DNA from: UMGS1251 sp036666555
Lineage (GTDB): Bacteria > Bacillota > Clostridia > Lachnospirales > Lachnospiraceae
Length of the DNA stretch: 42,556 bases
Direction: 5' to 3'
Assembly: GCA_036666555.1 (NCBI GenBank)
Contig: JAVWVS010000017.1
Coordinates: 1-42,556, forward strand
Shown here: positions 1 through 7,820 of the stretch, in pieces
How positions within the stretch are numbered: position 1 is the first letter of the stretch
How the letters are laid out: each line of letters begins with the position of its first letter
Notes under the pieces: model-generated
What the model was told of the DNA's origin: nothing
Databases searched by the model: none
The model's input: only the letters and a program-made list of their open reading frames with translations
Translations under genes and position numbers: made by a program

Positions 1-98
1 TATTTCCTAAGGTTGACGGGTATTTTATACTCTTTTTGCTGCAAAAGTCAGGGTAAGCGATTAAGTCAAGAGGAATAGGAAAAGAAATCCTGAATTAT
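1..98. other. Window edge, no identified gene
   Basis: No complete gene lies here. On the + strand one frame is open from the window edge to a TAA at 54-56 and another to a TAG at 76-78; either could be the last codons of an upstream gene, but the 17 to 25 residues are too few to assign. No terminator hairpin is visible before the nudC promoter. Confidence 0.3.
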
Positions 99-127
99 TT
101 GACAGAAAAATCAGCAGGGATTATACT
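99..127 (+). promoter_or_regulatory. Sigma-A type promoter of nudC
   Basis: TTGACA at 99-104, a 17-base spacer and TATACT at 122-127. The start point would fall near 134, leaving a leader of about 24 bases that includes the GGAGGG ribosome binding site at 145-150. Confidence 0.75.
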
Positions 128-157
128 ATTGAGAGATATCCAATGGAGGGACGAAAG

Positions 158-994
158 ATGATACAAGATATTGCACCACATGTTTTTTTGAATCAATACC
201 AACCGAAACCACCGGAAGCCCAAAGTTATATTCTTTATTATGAGGGGAATCAGGTATTGATGTTACACAAAGGAGAACAGATTACCTTTCCTACTTTTCA
301 AGAATTGGAAAAGGAAAATGACAGATTATATGAAAGTTATACTTATTTATTTTCGGTAGATACAGATCGATTTTATTTGATGGAGGATATTAGTTATCCA
401 TCCCCTTCTTCTTTCCAATTAGAGAATACACAGAAGTTTCGCAGCATGTCCCCAAGGCATCTGGCCTTCGCCGGAATCACCGGTTATCAATTGTATAGTT
501 GGTACCAGAGCCATCGATTTTGTGGAAAGTGCGGAAACCCCATGGCTCCGGATGAAAAGGAGCGGATGATGAGATGCACTGCTTGTGGACAGATGGAATA
601 CCCCAAGATATGTCCAGCGGTGATTGTAGGAATTACTCATGGAAATCGTCTGTTGATGTCGAAGTATGCGGGAAGAGAATATAAAAAATATGCATTGATT
701 GCAGGATTTGCAGAGATAGGAGAGACGATTGAAGAGACGGTACGTCGAGAGGTAATGGAAGAGGTGGGATTACAGGTGAAAAATATCACCTATTATAAAA
801 GTCAGCCTTGGTCTTTTACCGATACTTTGCTTTTGGGATTTTTTGCTGAACTTTCCGGAGAAGATGAGATTGTTTTGGATCGCGAAGAACTTGCTATGGC
901 AGAATGGTTTGAGCGAGAAGACATTCCAATCACGGAACAAAACATTAGTTTAACGAATGAAATGATTCTAAAATTTAAGAATCAAGGGTGTTGA
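158..994 (+). CDS. nudC: NAD(H)/NADH pyrophosphatase, Nudix family (NudC)
   Basis: Hydrolyses NAD(H) to NMN(H) and AMP; members of the family can also remove NAD caps from RNA. About 278 residues. Seen in order: an N-terminal domain, a four-cysteine zinc ribbon (CGKCG near residue 122 and CTACG near 140), then the Nudix box starting at GFAEIGE and running through REVMEEVG around residues 183-205. The downstream SQPWSF motif is the signature that separates NudC from other Nudix enzymes. An ATG at 143 is in frame, but it sits on top of the Shine-Dalgarno sequence; ATG 158, seven bases after GGAGGG, is the better start. The gene stands alone under its own promoter, and its stop codon lies inside the next promoter's -35 element. 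Confidence 0.9.
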   Translation: MIQDIAPHVFLNQYQPKPPEAQSYILYYEGNQVLMLHKGEQITFPTFQELEKENDRLYESYTYLFSVDTDRFYLMEDISYPSPSSFQLENTQKFRSMSPRHLAFAGITGYQLYSWYQSHRFCGKCGNPMAPDEKERMMRCTACGQMEYPKICPAVIVGITHGNRLLMSKYAGREYKKYALIAGFAEIGETIEETVRREVMEEVGLQVKNITYYKSQPWSFTDTLLLGFFAELSGEDEIVLDREELAMAEWFEREDIPITEQNISLTNEMILKFKNQGC

Positions 995-1020
995 CAGTCA
1001 TAATTAAAAAGGTATATAAT
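991..1020 (+). promoter_or_regulatory. Promoter of the yitT-like gene
   Basis: Perfect TTGACA at 991-996 and TATAAT at 1015-1020 with an 18-base spacer. The -35 hexamer contains the TGA stop codon of nudC (992-994). The transcript would have a leader of about 100 bases before ATG 1128. Confidence 0.8.
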
Positions 1021-1127
1021 AAAAAGACGAAGAGCATTTGCGATTATATTTTATAATTTGCGAGTGTTTTTTCTTGCGTATAAGCACCGGTTTCGGTGAT
1101 ACTATAAAAAGAAAGTAGAGGTAGAAG

Positions 1128-1979
1128 ATGGGAAAAAAGTGGAAAGAAACAGGGATTGATTTATTAGTAGATGTTATTGGTGGAATGTTGATTGCAGTGG
1201 GGATATATAATTTTGCAGTGAAAGCAGCATTTCCAATGACTGGATTTTCCGGAATTGCATTGATTTTTTATCATTTATTCAAGTTGCCCATTGGAACGAT
1301 GACGATGGTGCTGAATATTCCAGTAGTGATTTTATGCTATCGTTTGTTGGGAAGAAAATTCTTTCTGGTATCTTTAAAGACCATGATTATTTCTTCCATT
1401 TTAATGGATGTGGTGGCACCTATGCTCCCCGTATACACAGGGAATCGGATGCTGGCAGCTATTTGTACAGGCGTCTTGTCCGGACTGGGATATGCCATTA
1501 TTTATATGCGTAATTCCTCTACCGGTGGTGCTGATTTTATTATTATGGCTCTGAAAGCATTGAAACCACATATGTCTATCGGACAGATTGCCTTTGGCAT
1601 TGATTTCGTGATTATTCTTTTAGGTGGTGTGATTTATAAAGAGGTAGATGGTGTTATTTATGGCTTAATCGTCACATTTATTTTATCAGCTGTTGTGGAC
1701 AAGGTGATGTACGGAATTGACGCCGGTAAAATGACATTGATTGTGACCCAGCATGGAGAGGAAGTAGCCGGTATGATTGATGAATATTCCGGCAGAGGTT
1801 CCACGTTATTAAGAGGAGTCGGAAGTTATTCGAAAGAAGAAAAGCAAGTAGTCATGTGTGCTTGTAATAATAAACAAATGTATGCTATTCGCAAAAATGT
1901 AAAGGAAATTGATCCAAATGCATTTACAGTGATTATGGAATCCAATGAAGTAGTAGGAGAGGGATTTAAAGATAAATAA
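1128..1979 (+). CDS. YitT family integral membrane protein (DUF161/DUF2179)
   Basis: Membrane protein of the YitT/YpjC family, whose biochemical function is not settled. 283 residues, the usual length. About five hydrophobic segments fill residues 10-200, including the conserved loop with MRNSSTGGADFI. From about residue 215 the chain is soluble and matches the DUF2179 C-terminal domain (GRGSTLLRG followed by CACNNKQ and a VIMESNEVVGEGF ending), a small ferredoxin-like fold often proposed to bind a ligand. RBS-like AGTAGAGGTAG lies before ATG 1128. It is monocistronic, bounded by a strong promoter and a terminator. Confidence 0.85.
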   Translation: MGKKWKETGIDLLVDVIGGMLIAVGIYNFAVKAAFPMTGFSGIALIFYHLFKLPIGTMTMVLNIPVVILCYRLLGRKFFLVSLKTMIISSILMDVVAPMLPVYTGNRMLAAICTGVLSGLGYAIIYMRNSSTGGADFIIMALKALKPHMSIGQIAFGIDFVIILLGGVIYKEVDGVIYGLIVTFILSAVVDKVMYGIDAGKMTLIVTQHGEEVAGMIDEYSGRGSTLLRGVGSYSKEEKQVVMCACNNKQMYAIRKNVKEIDPNAFTVIMESNEVVGEGFKDK

Positions 1980-1990
1980 ATGAAACATAA

Positions 1991-2026
1991 AAAAGCCACA
2001 GAATCAAAAATCCTGTGGCTTTTTTA
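1991..2026. terminator. Bidirectional terminator between yitT-like gene and pepT
   Basis: Stem AAAAGCCACAG (1991-2001) pairs with CTGTGGCTTTT (2013-2023), followed by a T run; the A run on the left makes it work on the minus strand for pepT too. Both genes end within 60 bases. Confidence 0.9.
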
Positions 2027-2034
2027 CTAGAAAT

Positions 2035-3252
2035 TTATTTAGCGTATAATTTTACAATTTCAACAGCAACATCGGTTGCTTTATCCATGCCTTCTATAGA
2101 GATATGCTCGTAAGGACCATGGTAGCCATGACCACCGGTTCCTAAGTTGGGACAAGGAAGACCTTTGAAACTTAATTGACATCCATCTGTACCACCACGA
2201 ATTGGACGAATCAATGGCTCTACATCAACCGTTTCGCAAGCAAGCTTTGCATTTTCAATTAAGTGCATGCAATCAGCAATGATACAAGCCATGTTCTTAT
2301 ATTGTTCTGTAATCGTTAATTTTACAGTTCCTTCACCCCATTTTGCATTGAGATTTTTCTCAATCAAACGTAAGGTATCTTTTCTGGCTTCAAAATGTGC
2401 CTGATCGTGGTCGCGGACGAAGTAATGCATCTGTGCAGCAGCTACATCACCACTCATACTAGTGAGATGGTAGAAACCTTCGTATCCTTCTGTTCCACGC
2501 GGAGTTTCGCATCCTGGTAATAAGGAGTTGATTTCCATTCCGACTAAAATAGCACTAATCATAACATCTTTACTAGAACCCGGATGTACATTGAATCCAG
2601 TTAGTTCAAAGTCTGCTTTACAAGCATTGAAATTTTCGAATTGAATTTCACCTTCTGTATCACCATCTAAAGTATACCCAAAATCAGCATCGAATTCTTT
2701 TACATTAAAATGAGATGCACCGGTTCCAATTTCTTCGTCAGGAGTAAATGCAACACTGATTTGACCGTGTGGAATGTTGTCGGCAATAATGCGTTCCAAC
2801 ATAGTCATAATCTCAGCAATTCCGGCTTTGTCATCTGCACCAAGGACAGTGGTTCCGTCGGAAGTAATTAAAGTACGACCCTTTAATCCAGGAAGATGTC
2901 CAAAATTGCTTACACTTAAAGTACGTCCACTTGTCCCCAAAGGCAAGTCTTTGCCATCATAGTTTTCTGTGATGACTGGTACAATATCGTGGTCACAAAA
3001 ATCAGATACCGTGTCCATATGTGCGATAAAGCCAATTTTTGTTTTATTCTCATACCCAGGTGTTGCTGGAAGAGAACCATAGAGGTAACATTGCTCATCT
3101 ACGTGTGCATTAGTAATGCCCAATTCCTGCAATTCTTTTACAAGAAGGTTCGCCAGATTAAACTGACATTTGGAAGATGGAACAGTCTCACTGTTCTCAT
3201 CACTTGGTGTACGTACTACGACGTAATTTAATAATCTTTCATATGTTCTCAT
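2035..3252 (-). CDS. pepT: Tripeptide aminopeptidase, peptidase T (M20B)
   Basis: Cytoplasmic zinc enzyme that removes the N-terminal residue of tripeptides. 405 residues, normal length for PepT. The di-zinc ligands and catalytic residues fall at the numbers known for the family: HMDT with His78 and Asp80, GADDKAG with the bridging Asp140, and DEEIG with the paired glutamates near 173-174; LDGD near 196 and a histidine in GGHGYHGPYEH near the C-terminus complete the set. The start is preceded on the minus strand by AAAGGGGAA. Monocistronic, convergent with the yitT-like gene and divergent from the potassium operon. Confidence 0.95.
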   Translation of the reverse strand: MRTYERLLNYVVVRTPSDENSETVPSSKCQFNLANLLVKELQELGITNAHVDEQCYLYGSLPATPGYENKTKIGFIAHMDTVSDFCDHDIVPVITENYDGKDLPLGTSGRTLSVSNFGHLPGLKGRTLITSDGTTVLGADDKAGIAEIMTMLERIIADNIPHGQISVAFTPDEEIGTGASHFNVKEFDADFGYTLDGDTEGEIQFENFNACKADFELTGFNVHPGSSKDVMISAILVGMEINSLLPGCETPRGTEGYEGFYHLTSMSGDVAAAQMHYFVRDHDQAHFEARKDTLRLIEKNLNAKWGEGTVKLTITEQYKNMACIIADCMHLIENAKLACETVDVEPLIRPIRGGTDGCQLSFKGLPCPNLGTGGHGYHGPYEHISIEGMDKATDVAVEIVKLYAK

Positions 3253-3294
3253 TTGATTATTCCCCTTTCTATAATAGAGCTGAAACTACCTTTT

Positions 3295-3323
3295 ATTATA
3301 ACGAATACAACTATATAATACAA
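3295..3323 (-). promoter_or_regulatory. Promoter of pepT
   Basis: Read on the minus strand: TTGTAT (3323-3318), a 17-base spacer and TATAAT (3300-3295), about 40 bases upstream of the pepT start codon. Confidence 0.65.
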
Positions 3324-3352
3324 GCAAAGAATTTAGGTGGCGATTTAAATGG

Positions 3353-3450
3353 TCTTAACACTATCTTAATATTAAAAGTGAAAAACATATGACATCTTAA
3401 CACAGAAGAATGAAAAATTAGCGCGGTCTTAACAATTCCTTCGCTATAAT
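3353..3450 (+). promoter_or_regulatory. Phased TTAACA boxes and -10 element of the potassium operon
   Basis: TTAACA occurs at 3355-3360, 3397-3402 and 3429-3434, each within TCTTAACA, and a TTAATA at 3366-3371 follows the first with a 5-base gap (11-base period). Successive steps are 11, 31 and 32 bases, close to whole helical turns. TATAAT lies at 3445-3450, but no -35 hexamer is found at 16-18 bases. Tandem TTAACA-N5 repeats are typical of OmpR/PhoB-family regulators, and such a regulator (7055-7747) closes this operon. Binding is inferred. This covers most of the 317-base gap between pepT and trkH. Confidence 0.5.
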
Positions 3451-3478
3451 GAGCATTGGCAAATGAGGAGGCACAGTT

Positions 3479-3580
3479 ATGTTAGCGCCGGTAGGAATGA
3501 AACTGATTCGGACAGAAAATATTATTTATCAAATAGAGAGAATGACAGAAAGAAAGGCATGGGGGATAAATGAGGATTAA
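3479..3580 (+). CDS. Small leader ORF (33 codons) overlapping trkH start
   Basis: Thirty-three codons, beginning MLAPVGMKLIRTENIIYQ and ending in GINED, then TAA. It has the best ribosome binding site in the area, GAGGAGG at 3465-3471 seven bases before the ATG, and would start about 22 bases after the predicted transcription start. Its last 11 bases overlap the trkH start, so translation could be coupled; trkH itself has only a close GGGGG (3561-3565) and an AAAGG further up. I do not recognise the peptide; it has no hydrophobic segment. It may be a regulatory leader peptide or a fortuitous ORF. Confidence 0.4.
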   Translation: MLAPVGMKLIRTENIIYQIERMTERKAWGINED

Positions 3581-4910
3581 ATATAACAAAATGACGCAAA
3601 CGCAGATGATTGCCGCTGGATTTGCGCTTATTATTTTTTGTGGTGCAGTTCTTCTAACATTACCAATTTCAAGTAAAAGTGGAAATTGGACGAATTTTTT
3701 AGATGCACTTTTCACAGCTACATCGGCATCTTGTGTGACTGGACTTGTAATCGCAGACACCTTTCGACATTGGTCTATGTTTGGACAAATAGTCGTGTTG
3801 GCGCTGATTCAAATCGGTGGGCTTGGATTTATGACCATCGGTGTATTTTTTGCTATTTTGTTAAGAAGAAAAATAGGTCTTCGCACAAGAGGAGTTCTGC
3901 AGGAAAGTGTAAATACCCTTCAGATTGGTGGAATCGTAAGGCTCGCGAAGCAGATTATGAAGGGAACACTTTTATTTGAAGGAATTGGGGCAGTATTGCT
4001 GGCTTCCCGATTTATTCCTAAGTTTGGGTTGGGAAAAGGAATTTATTACGGAGTATTTCATTCCATTTCCGCATTTTGTAATGCAGGTTTTGACTTGATG
4101 GGAGAAACGGAGGCATATACTTCTTTTACCGGATATTATGACGACTGGGTCGTGAATCTTACGATTATGTTACTAATTATTATTGGAGGAATTGGCTTTT
4201 TTGTATGGAATGACATTTCAAAGAAACAATGGAAATTCAAAACCTATAGTTTACATACAAAGATTGTATTAACAACTACGTTGCTACTAGTATTTGGGGG
4301 TGCATTTATCTTCTATGTATTGGAGCATAACCATATTTTGAAAGGGATGTCTGGTCAGGGGCAACTTTTGAGTTCCTTGTTCAGTTCTGTGACAGCAAGA
4401 ACAGCAGGATTTAACACAGTAGACACAGCCTCCTTACAAGACAGCAGCAAGATGCTTACCATGATTTTGATGTTCATTGGGGGTAGTCCCGGTTCTACAG
4501 CCGGTGGTATTAAAACTACAACCTTTGTGGTATTGTTAGTATATGTACGGGCAAATCTCAAAAAAGAGGTTAGCTGTAATGTGTTTAACCGACGATTGGA
4601 TGATGGTGTTATTCGTAAGGCAAGTACTGTACTTTGTACCAATTTGTTTTTAGCTATTTCGGCTACATTAATTATTACCGGGGTGCAATCAATCCCACTG
4701 ACAGATACGTTGTTTGAGGTAGTTTCGGCCATTGGTACGGTGGGAATGTCAACTGGGATTACGAGAGAATTAACCGAAGTATCAAAAATAGTGATTATTT
4801 TCCTGATGTATTGTGGAAGAATTGGAAGTTTAACATTTGCAATGTCGTTTCGAGGACATAAAGTAGCTGCACCGGTAGTGCAGCCGGTGGAACAGATTAC
4901 AATAGGATAA
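3570..4910 (+). CDS. ktrB: Potassium uptake channel subunit, TrkH/KtrB family
   Basis: Membrane subunit that passes K+ (with Na+ or H+ in some members) through four M1-P-M2 repeats. 446 residues, KtrB length and shorter than E. coli TrkH. The four pore-loop motifs are visible in order: TATSASCVTGL near residue 50, FCNAGFDLMGE near 172, VTARTAGFNTVD near 275 and IGTVGMSTG near 390, each with its conserved filter glycine. It is followed 18 bases later by its cytosolic gating partner. The start overlaps the 33-codon leader ORF. KtrB or TrkH naming is a matter of subfamily; the short form with a KtrA-size partner favours KtrB. Confidence 0.92.
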   Translation: MRIKYNKMTQTQMIAAGFALIIFCGAVLLTLPISSKSGNWTNFLDALFTATSASCVTGLVIADTFRHWSMFGQIVVLALIQIGGLGFMTIGVFFAILLRRKIGLRTRGVLQESVNTLQIGGIVRLAKQIMKGTLLFEGIGAVLLASRFIPKFGLGKGIYYGVFHSISAFCNAGFDLMGETEAYTSFTGYYDDWVVNLTIMLLIIIGGIGFFVWNDISKKQWKFKTYSLHTKIVLTTTLLLVFGGAFIFYVLEHNHILKGMSGQGQLLSSLFSSVTARTAGFNTVDTASLQDSSKMLTMILMFIGGSPGSTAGGIKTTTFVVLLVYVRANLKKEVSCNVFNRRLDDGVIRKASTVLCTNLFLAISATLIITGVQSIPLTDTLFEVVSAIGTVGMSTGITRELTEVSKIVIIFLMYCGRIGSLTFAMSFRGHKVAAPVVQPVEQITIG

Positions 4911-4928
4911 GAGAGAGGGAATCATAAT

Positions 4929-5582
4929 ATGAAATCAATATTAGTAATTGGCTTAGGACGTTTTGGACACCATTTAAGTAAAAATTTAATGGATCTTGGA
5001 AATGAGGTTATGATTATTGACTGGAAGGAAGAGGCAATGGCTGATTTGCTTCCGATTGTAACCACAGCAAAGGTAGGAGATTGTACCAACGAAGAGGTGC
5101 TGCGTAGCCTTGGAATTGGTAATTTTGATATCTGTTTTGTATGTATTGGATCTAATTTTCAAAGCAGTATCGAGATTACTAGTTTAGTAAAAGAACTAGG
5201 AGCAAGATATGTCATTAGTAAAGCGAATCGAGACATCCACGCCAAATTCCTGCTTAGAAATGGTGCAGATGAAGTATTTTATCCCGATCGGGATATTGCA
5301 GAACGATTAGCTGTGAAGCATAGTGCAAATCATGTGTTTGATTATATTGAATTAACAGAAGGATATTCTATTTATGAAATTCCGCCGATGCATGGCTGGG
5401 TTGGAAAGAGCATTCGTCAAGTGGATATTCGAGCAAAATACCGCGTAAGTATTATTGGAGTGAAACAAGAAGGAGACTTAAAAATCCTTCCTCATGCAGA
5501 TTATATCCTAACAGAAAATGATCACTTGATGCTGTTGGGGCTTTCAAAAGATGTGGAGAAAATATTGGCAACAAAGCAATAA
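4929..5582 (+). CDS. ktrA: Potassium uptake regulatory subunit, TrkA/KtrA (RCK)
   Basis: Peripheral gating subunit that forms a ring under the channel and responds to nucleotides (ATP/ADP or NAD(H)). 217 residues, the single-RCK length of KtrA rather than the doubled E. coli TrkA. RCK_N starts with the Rossmann motif GLGRFG (residues 7-12) and the acidic strand end VMIIDW; a second conserved stretch VGDCTNEEVLRSLGI follows. RCK_C occupies about residues 135-217 and ends in the typical DHLMLLGLSKDVEKI. RBS GAGAGAGGGA precedes ATG 4929. Expected to assemble with the product of the preceding gene. Confidence 0.92.
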   Translation: MKSILVIGLGRFGHHLSKNLMDLGNEVMIIDWKEEAMADLLPIVTTAKVGDCTNEEVLRSLGIGNFDICFVCIGSNFQSSIEITSLVKELGARYVISKANRDIHAKFLLRNGADEVFYPDRDIAERLAVKHSANHVFDYIELTEGYSIYEIPPMHGWVGKSIRQVDIRAKYRVSIIGVKQEGDLKILPHADYILTENDHLMLLGLSKDVEKILATKQ

Positions 5583-5593
5583 CATGCTATGAT
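5565..5593 (+). promoter_or_regulatory. Internal promoter before the sensor kinase gene
   Basis: TTGGCA at 5565-5570 inside the end of ktrA, a 17-base spacer and TATGAT at 5588-5593. It would give the kinase/regulator pair basal expression independent of the main operon promoter. Confidence 0.5.
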
Positions 5594-5637
5594 AATCATG
5601 CGAGAGCTACGAAATGTAGTGAGGAAAGAGGCATGGT

Positions 5638-7065
5638 ATGGCAGAAAAAATAACAGATCGGACAATCAAATACTTATTTCGCTTTTTATTGATTATTGCT
5701 ACTACTACAATGGTATCAATTTTACTAAGTAAAGCCGGTATCGGAAAAGAAAATACGCTGATGGTTTTTATGGTGGGCGTGCTCCTGATTACAGCTTTTA
5801 CAAGCGGGTACCAGTATGGGATTGTTGGGTCTGTTTTTAGTGTTATGATATTTAACTATTTTTTCACAGCGCCATTGCATACCTTTGCGATTACCAATAC
5901 CAATGATGTTGTATTGATTATATTTTTTTTGCTGGCATCCTTCATCTCTTCTAGTTTGACGGTAAAATTTCAACAACAGTTATTGATTTCTAAGCAAAAT
6001 GAAAAAACGGCGAATATTCTTTATGAAATGTCGGAAGGCTTTATTAATGTAACGGGAAAAGAGCGTATTACCGGTCTTGGTATTCGTTATATTCATGAGT
6101 ATACTCAATATGAAAGTGAAGTGGAATTATCAGAAGAAACCGTGATGAACCGGAACGAGAAGCAGCCCATATCGAATGATTACATGCTGTTTCCAATTAT
6201 TGGACTAACGAAACAAATAGGGATTTTACGGGTTTATAATCATAATCAGGGGCTATCGAAAGAACAGGAACTTTTGATTAAAACGACTGCCAATCAGATT
6301 GGAATCGCGCTAGATCGTGAGATGATTTATGCAGAACAAGAAGAGACGAAGATTCAGATGGAGCGAGAGCATATGAAGAGCAGTATGCTTAGAAGCATCT
6401 CGCATGATTTCCGAACACCTCTTACAGGAATTATAGGAGACTGTGATGTCTTGCGGGAATTGGATATACCGGATAAGGAATCGGTAGAACAGCTTTCAGG
6501 AGATATTCGGGAACAATCAGTATGGCTTATGAAAATGATGGAAAATATTTTGAGCATGACGAAAATCGAAAGTGGTCAGTTTTATATTGACAAGAGGTCG
6601 GAAGTGGTAGATGATATTGTTAATGAGGCTGTGTCACATGTGATAGGAATTCAAAATGAGCGTAGATTTCAGGTTTCTTTGCCGGATGAAGTTATTGTCA
6701 TAGAGGCAGATGGTCAGATGCTGGTACAAGTTATTATTAATCTGCTGGATAATGCATTGAAACATACGGAAGAACATGGAAAAATATCATTTCGTGTAAC
6801 CTTTCGGAACCAGAAGGTATTTTTTAAAATAGAAGATGATGGGGAAGGAATTGAGCAGGGAATGGAAGAAAAAATTTTTGATGAATTTGTCTCCATCTCC
6901 GGTGAACCTTCCGACAAAAAACGAGGAATCGGATTGGGGCTTACGATCTGCAAAGCGGTGGTGCAAGCGCATGGTGGTCAGATCTGGGCGGAGAATAAAT
7001 CAGAAGGCGGAGCTAGATTCGTATTTTGGCTCGATGCAAAACAGGTAGGGACAGATGGAAGATAA
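5638..7065 (+). CDS. Sensor histidine kinase, KdpD-like without the Kdp-N domain
   Basis: Two-component sensor kinase of 475 residues. Residues about 15-100 hold four close transmembrane segments of the DUF4118 type found in KdpD; a GAF-like region follows (about 120-225, ending in TANQIGIALDRE), then HisKA with SISHDFRTPL (phospho-acceptor His256) and a HATPase_c domain with NLLDNALKHT, DDGEGI and GIGLGLTIC. Full-length KdpD has in addition a roughly 370-residue N-terminal part with a universal-stress/KdpD domain; it is absent here. The gene sits directly behind ktrA, which points to potassium or turgor control. It overlaps the regulator gene by 11 bases. Confidence 0.88.
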   Translation: MAEKITDRTIKYLFRFLLIIATTTMVSILLSKAGIGKENTLMVFMVGVLLITAFTSGYQYGIVGSVFSVMIFNYFFTAPLHTFAITNTNDVVLIIFFLLASFISSSLTVKFQQQLLISKQNEKTANILYEMSEGFINVTGKERITGLGIRYIHEYTQYESEVELSEETVMNRNEKQPISNDYMLFPIIGLTKQIGILRVYNHNQGLSKEQELLIKTTANQIGIALDREMIYAEQEETKIQMEREHMKSSMLRSISHDFRTPLTGIIGDCDVLRELDIPDKESVEQLSGDIREQSVWLMKMMENILSMTKIESGQFYIDKRSEVVDDIVNEAVSHVIGIQNERRFQVSLPDEVIVIEADGQMLVQVIINLLDNALKHTEEHGKISFRVTFRNQKVFFKIEDDGEGIEQGMEEKIFDEFVSISGEPSDKKRGIGLGLTICKAVVQAHGGQIWAENKSEGGARFVFWLDAKQVGTDGR

Positions 7066-7747
7066 GAAGACAATATTAATAGTGGAAGATGATAAATATA
7101 TCGTGAATTTTATATCCATGAGTTTGAAGAAGGCAGAATATGGATATTATGTGGCGAAATCGGTAGAGCAGGCTATTAGTCTTTTTTATGCGAACCAGCC
7201 GGATCTGATTATTTTAGATCTGGGGCTTCCCGATGGGGATGGCTTGGATGTGCTGAAAAGTGTAAGAGAGATTTCTAAAGTGCCAATCATTGTAGTATCA
7301 GCAAGGCAGGAAGAACGGGAAAAGATACAGGCACTGGATTTGGGAGCAGATGATTATGTAACAAAACCATTTTATATGGGAGAATTGATGGCGCGTATTC
7401 GAGCAGCGATGCGAAAAGCATACGTAGGGCAGATGGACAGCAAAACGATGGTATTTCAAAGTGATTATCTTTTAGTAGACAGTGGGAAGCATCAAGTGTT
7501 GGTAGATGGAATAGAGATTCATCTGACCCCCATTGAATTTAAAATTTTAAATCTGCTGATTGCCAATCGAGGGAAAGTACTAACTCATAATTATATTGTG
7601 GATGAAATATGGGGAAGAATGGAAGGAATTGAGCCAGGTAATTTAAGGGTGTTTATGGCGACCCTTCGAAGGAAGATAGAGAAAGAACCGGCTAATCCAA
7701 GGTTTATCTTAACGGAGGTGGGAGTCGGGTACCGATTTAAAGAATAA
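7055..7747 (+). CDS. KdpE-like response regulator (OmpR family)
   Basis: DNA-binding response regulator of 230 residues. The receiver domain shows the acidic pair Asp12-Asp13, phosphoacceptor Asp55 in ILDLGLPDGDG, and TKPF with the conserved lysine near 105. The C-terminal winged helix (about 130-228) contains LTPIEFKILNLL and ends in LTEVGVGYRFKE, typical of KdpE. Its start lies inside the kinase gene, so the two are translated together. The likely target is the TTAACA box array in front of this operon, but that is inferred from position and from the family's preference for tandem repeats. Confidence 0.92.
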   Translation: MEDKKTILIVEDDKYIVNFISMSLKKAEYGYYVAKSVEQAISLFYANQPDLIILDLGLPDGDGLDVLKSVREISKVPIIVVSARQEEREKIQALDLGADDYVTKPFYMGELMARIRAAMRKAYVGQMDSKTMVFQSDYLLVDSGKHQVLVDGIEIHLTPIEFKILNLLIANRGKVLTHNYIVDEIWGRMEGIEPGNLRVFMATLRRKIEKEPANPRFILTEVGVGYRFKE

Positions 7748-7761
7748 TCAAAGAAAGAATT

Positions 7762-7801
7762 AAAAGACACAGGGGAATGCATATTTTCTCTTGTGTCTTT
7801 T
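7762..7801. terminator. Bidirectional terminator, potassium operon / hydrolase
   Basis: AAAAGACACAG (7762-7772) pairs with TTGTGTCTTTT (7791-7801, one G-U pair). A and T runs on both sides serve both converging genes. Confidence 0.85.
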
Positions 7802-7820
7802 GATTCTTAAGGAAATCACA

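Noticed and set aside
1085..1098. Fourth copy of the ACCGGT palindrome before yitT-like gene
   Set aside because: CACCGGTTTCGGTG shares only the central bases with the ribose sites and forms a hairpin of its own.
7709..7716. TCTTAACG as another response-regulator box
   Set aside because: Inside the regulator coding sequence, single copy, one mismatch, no partner box at 11 bases.
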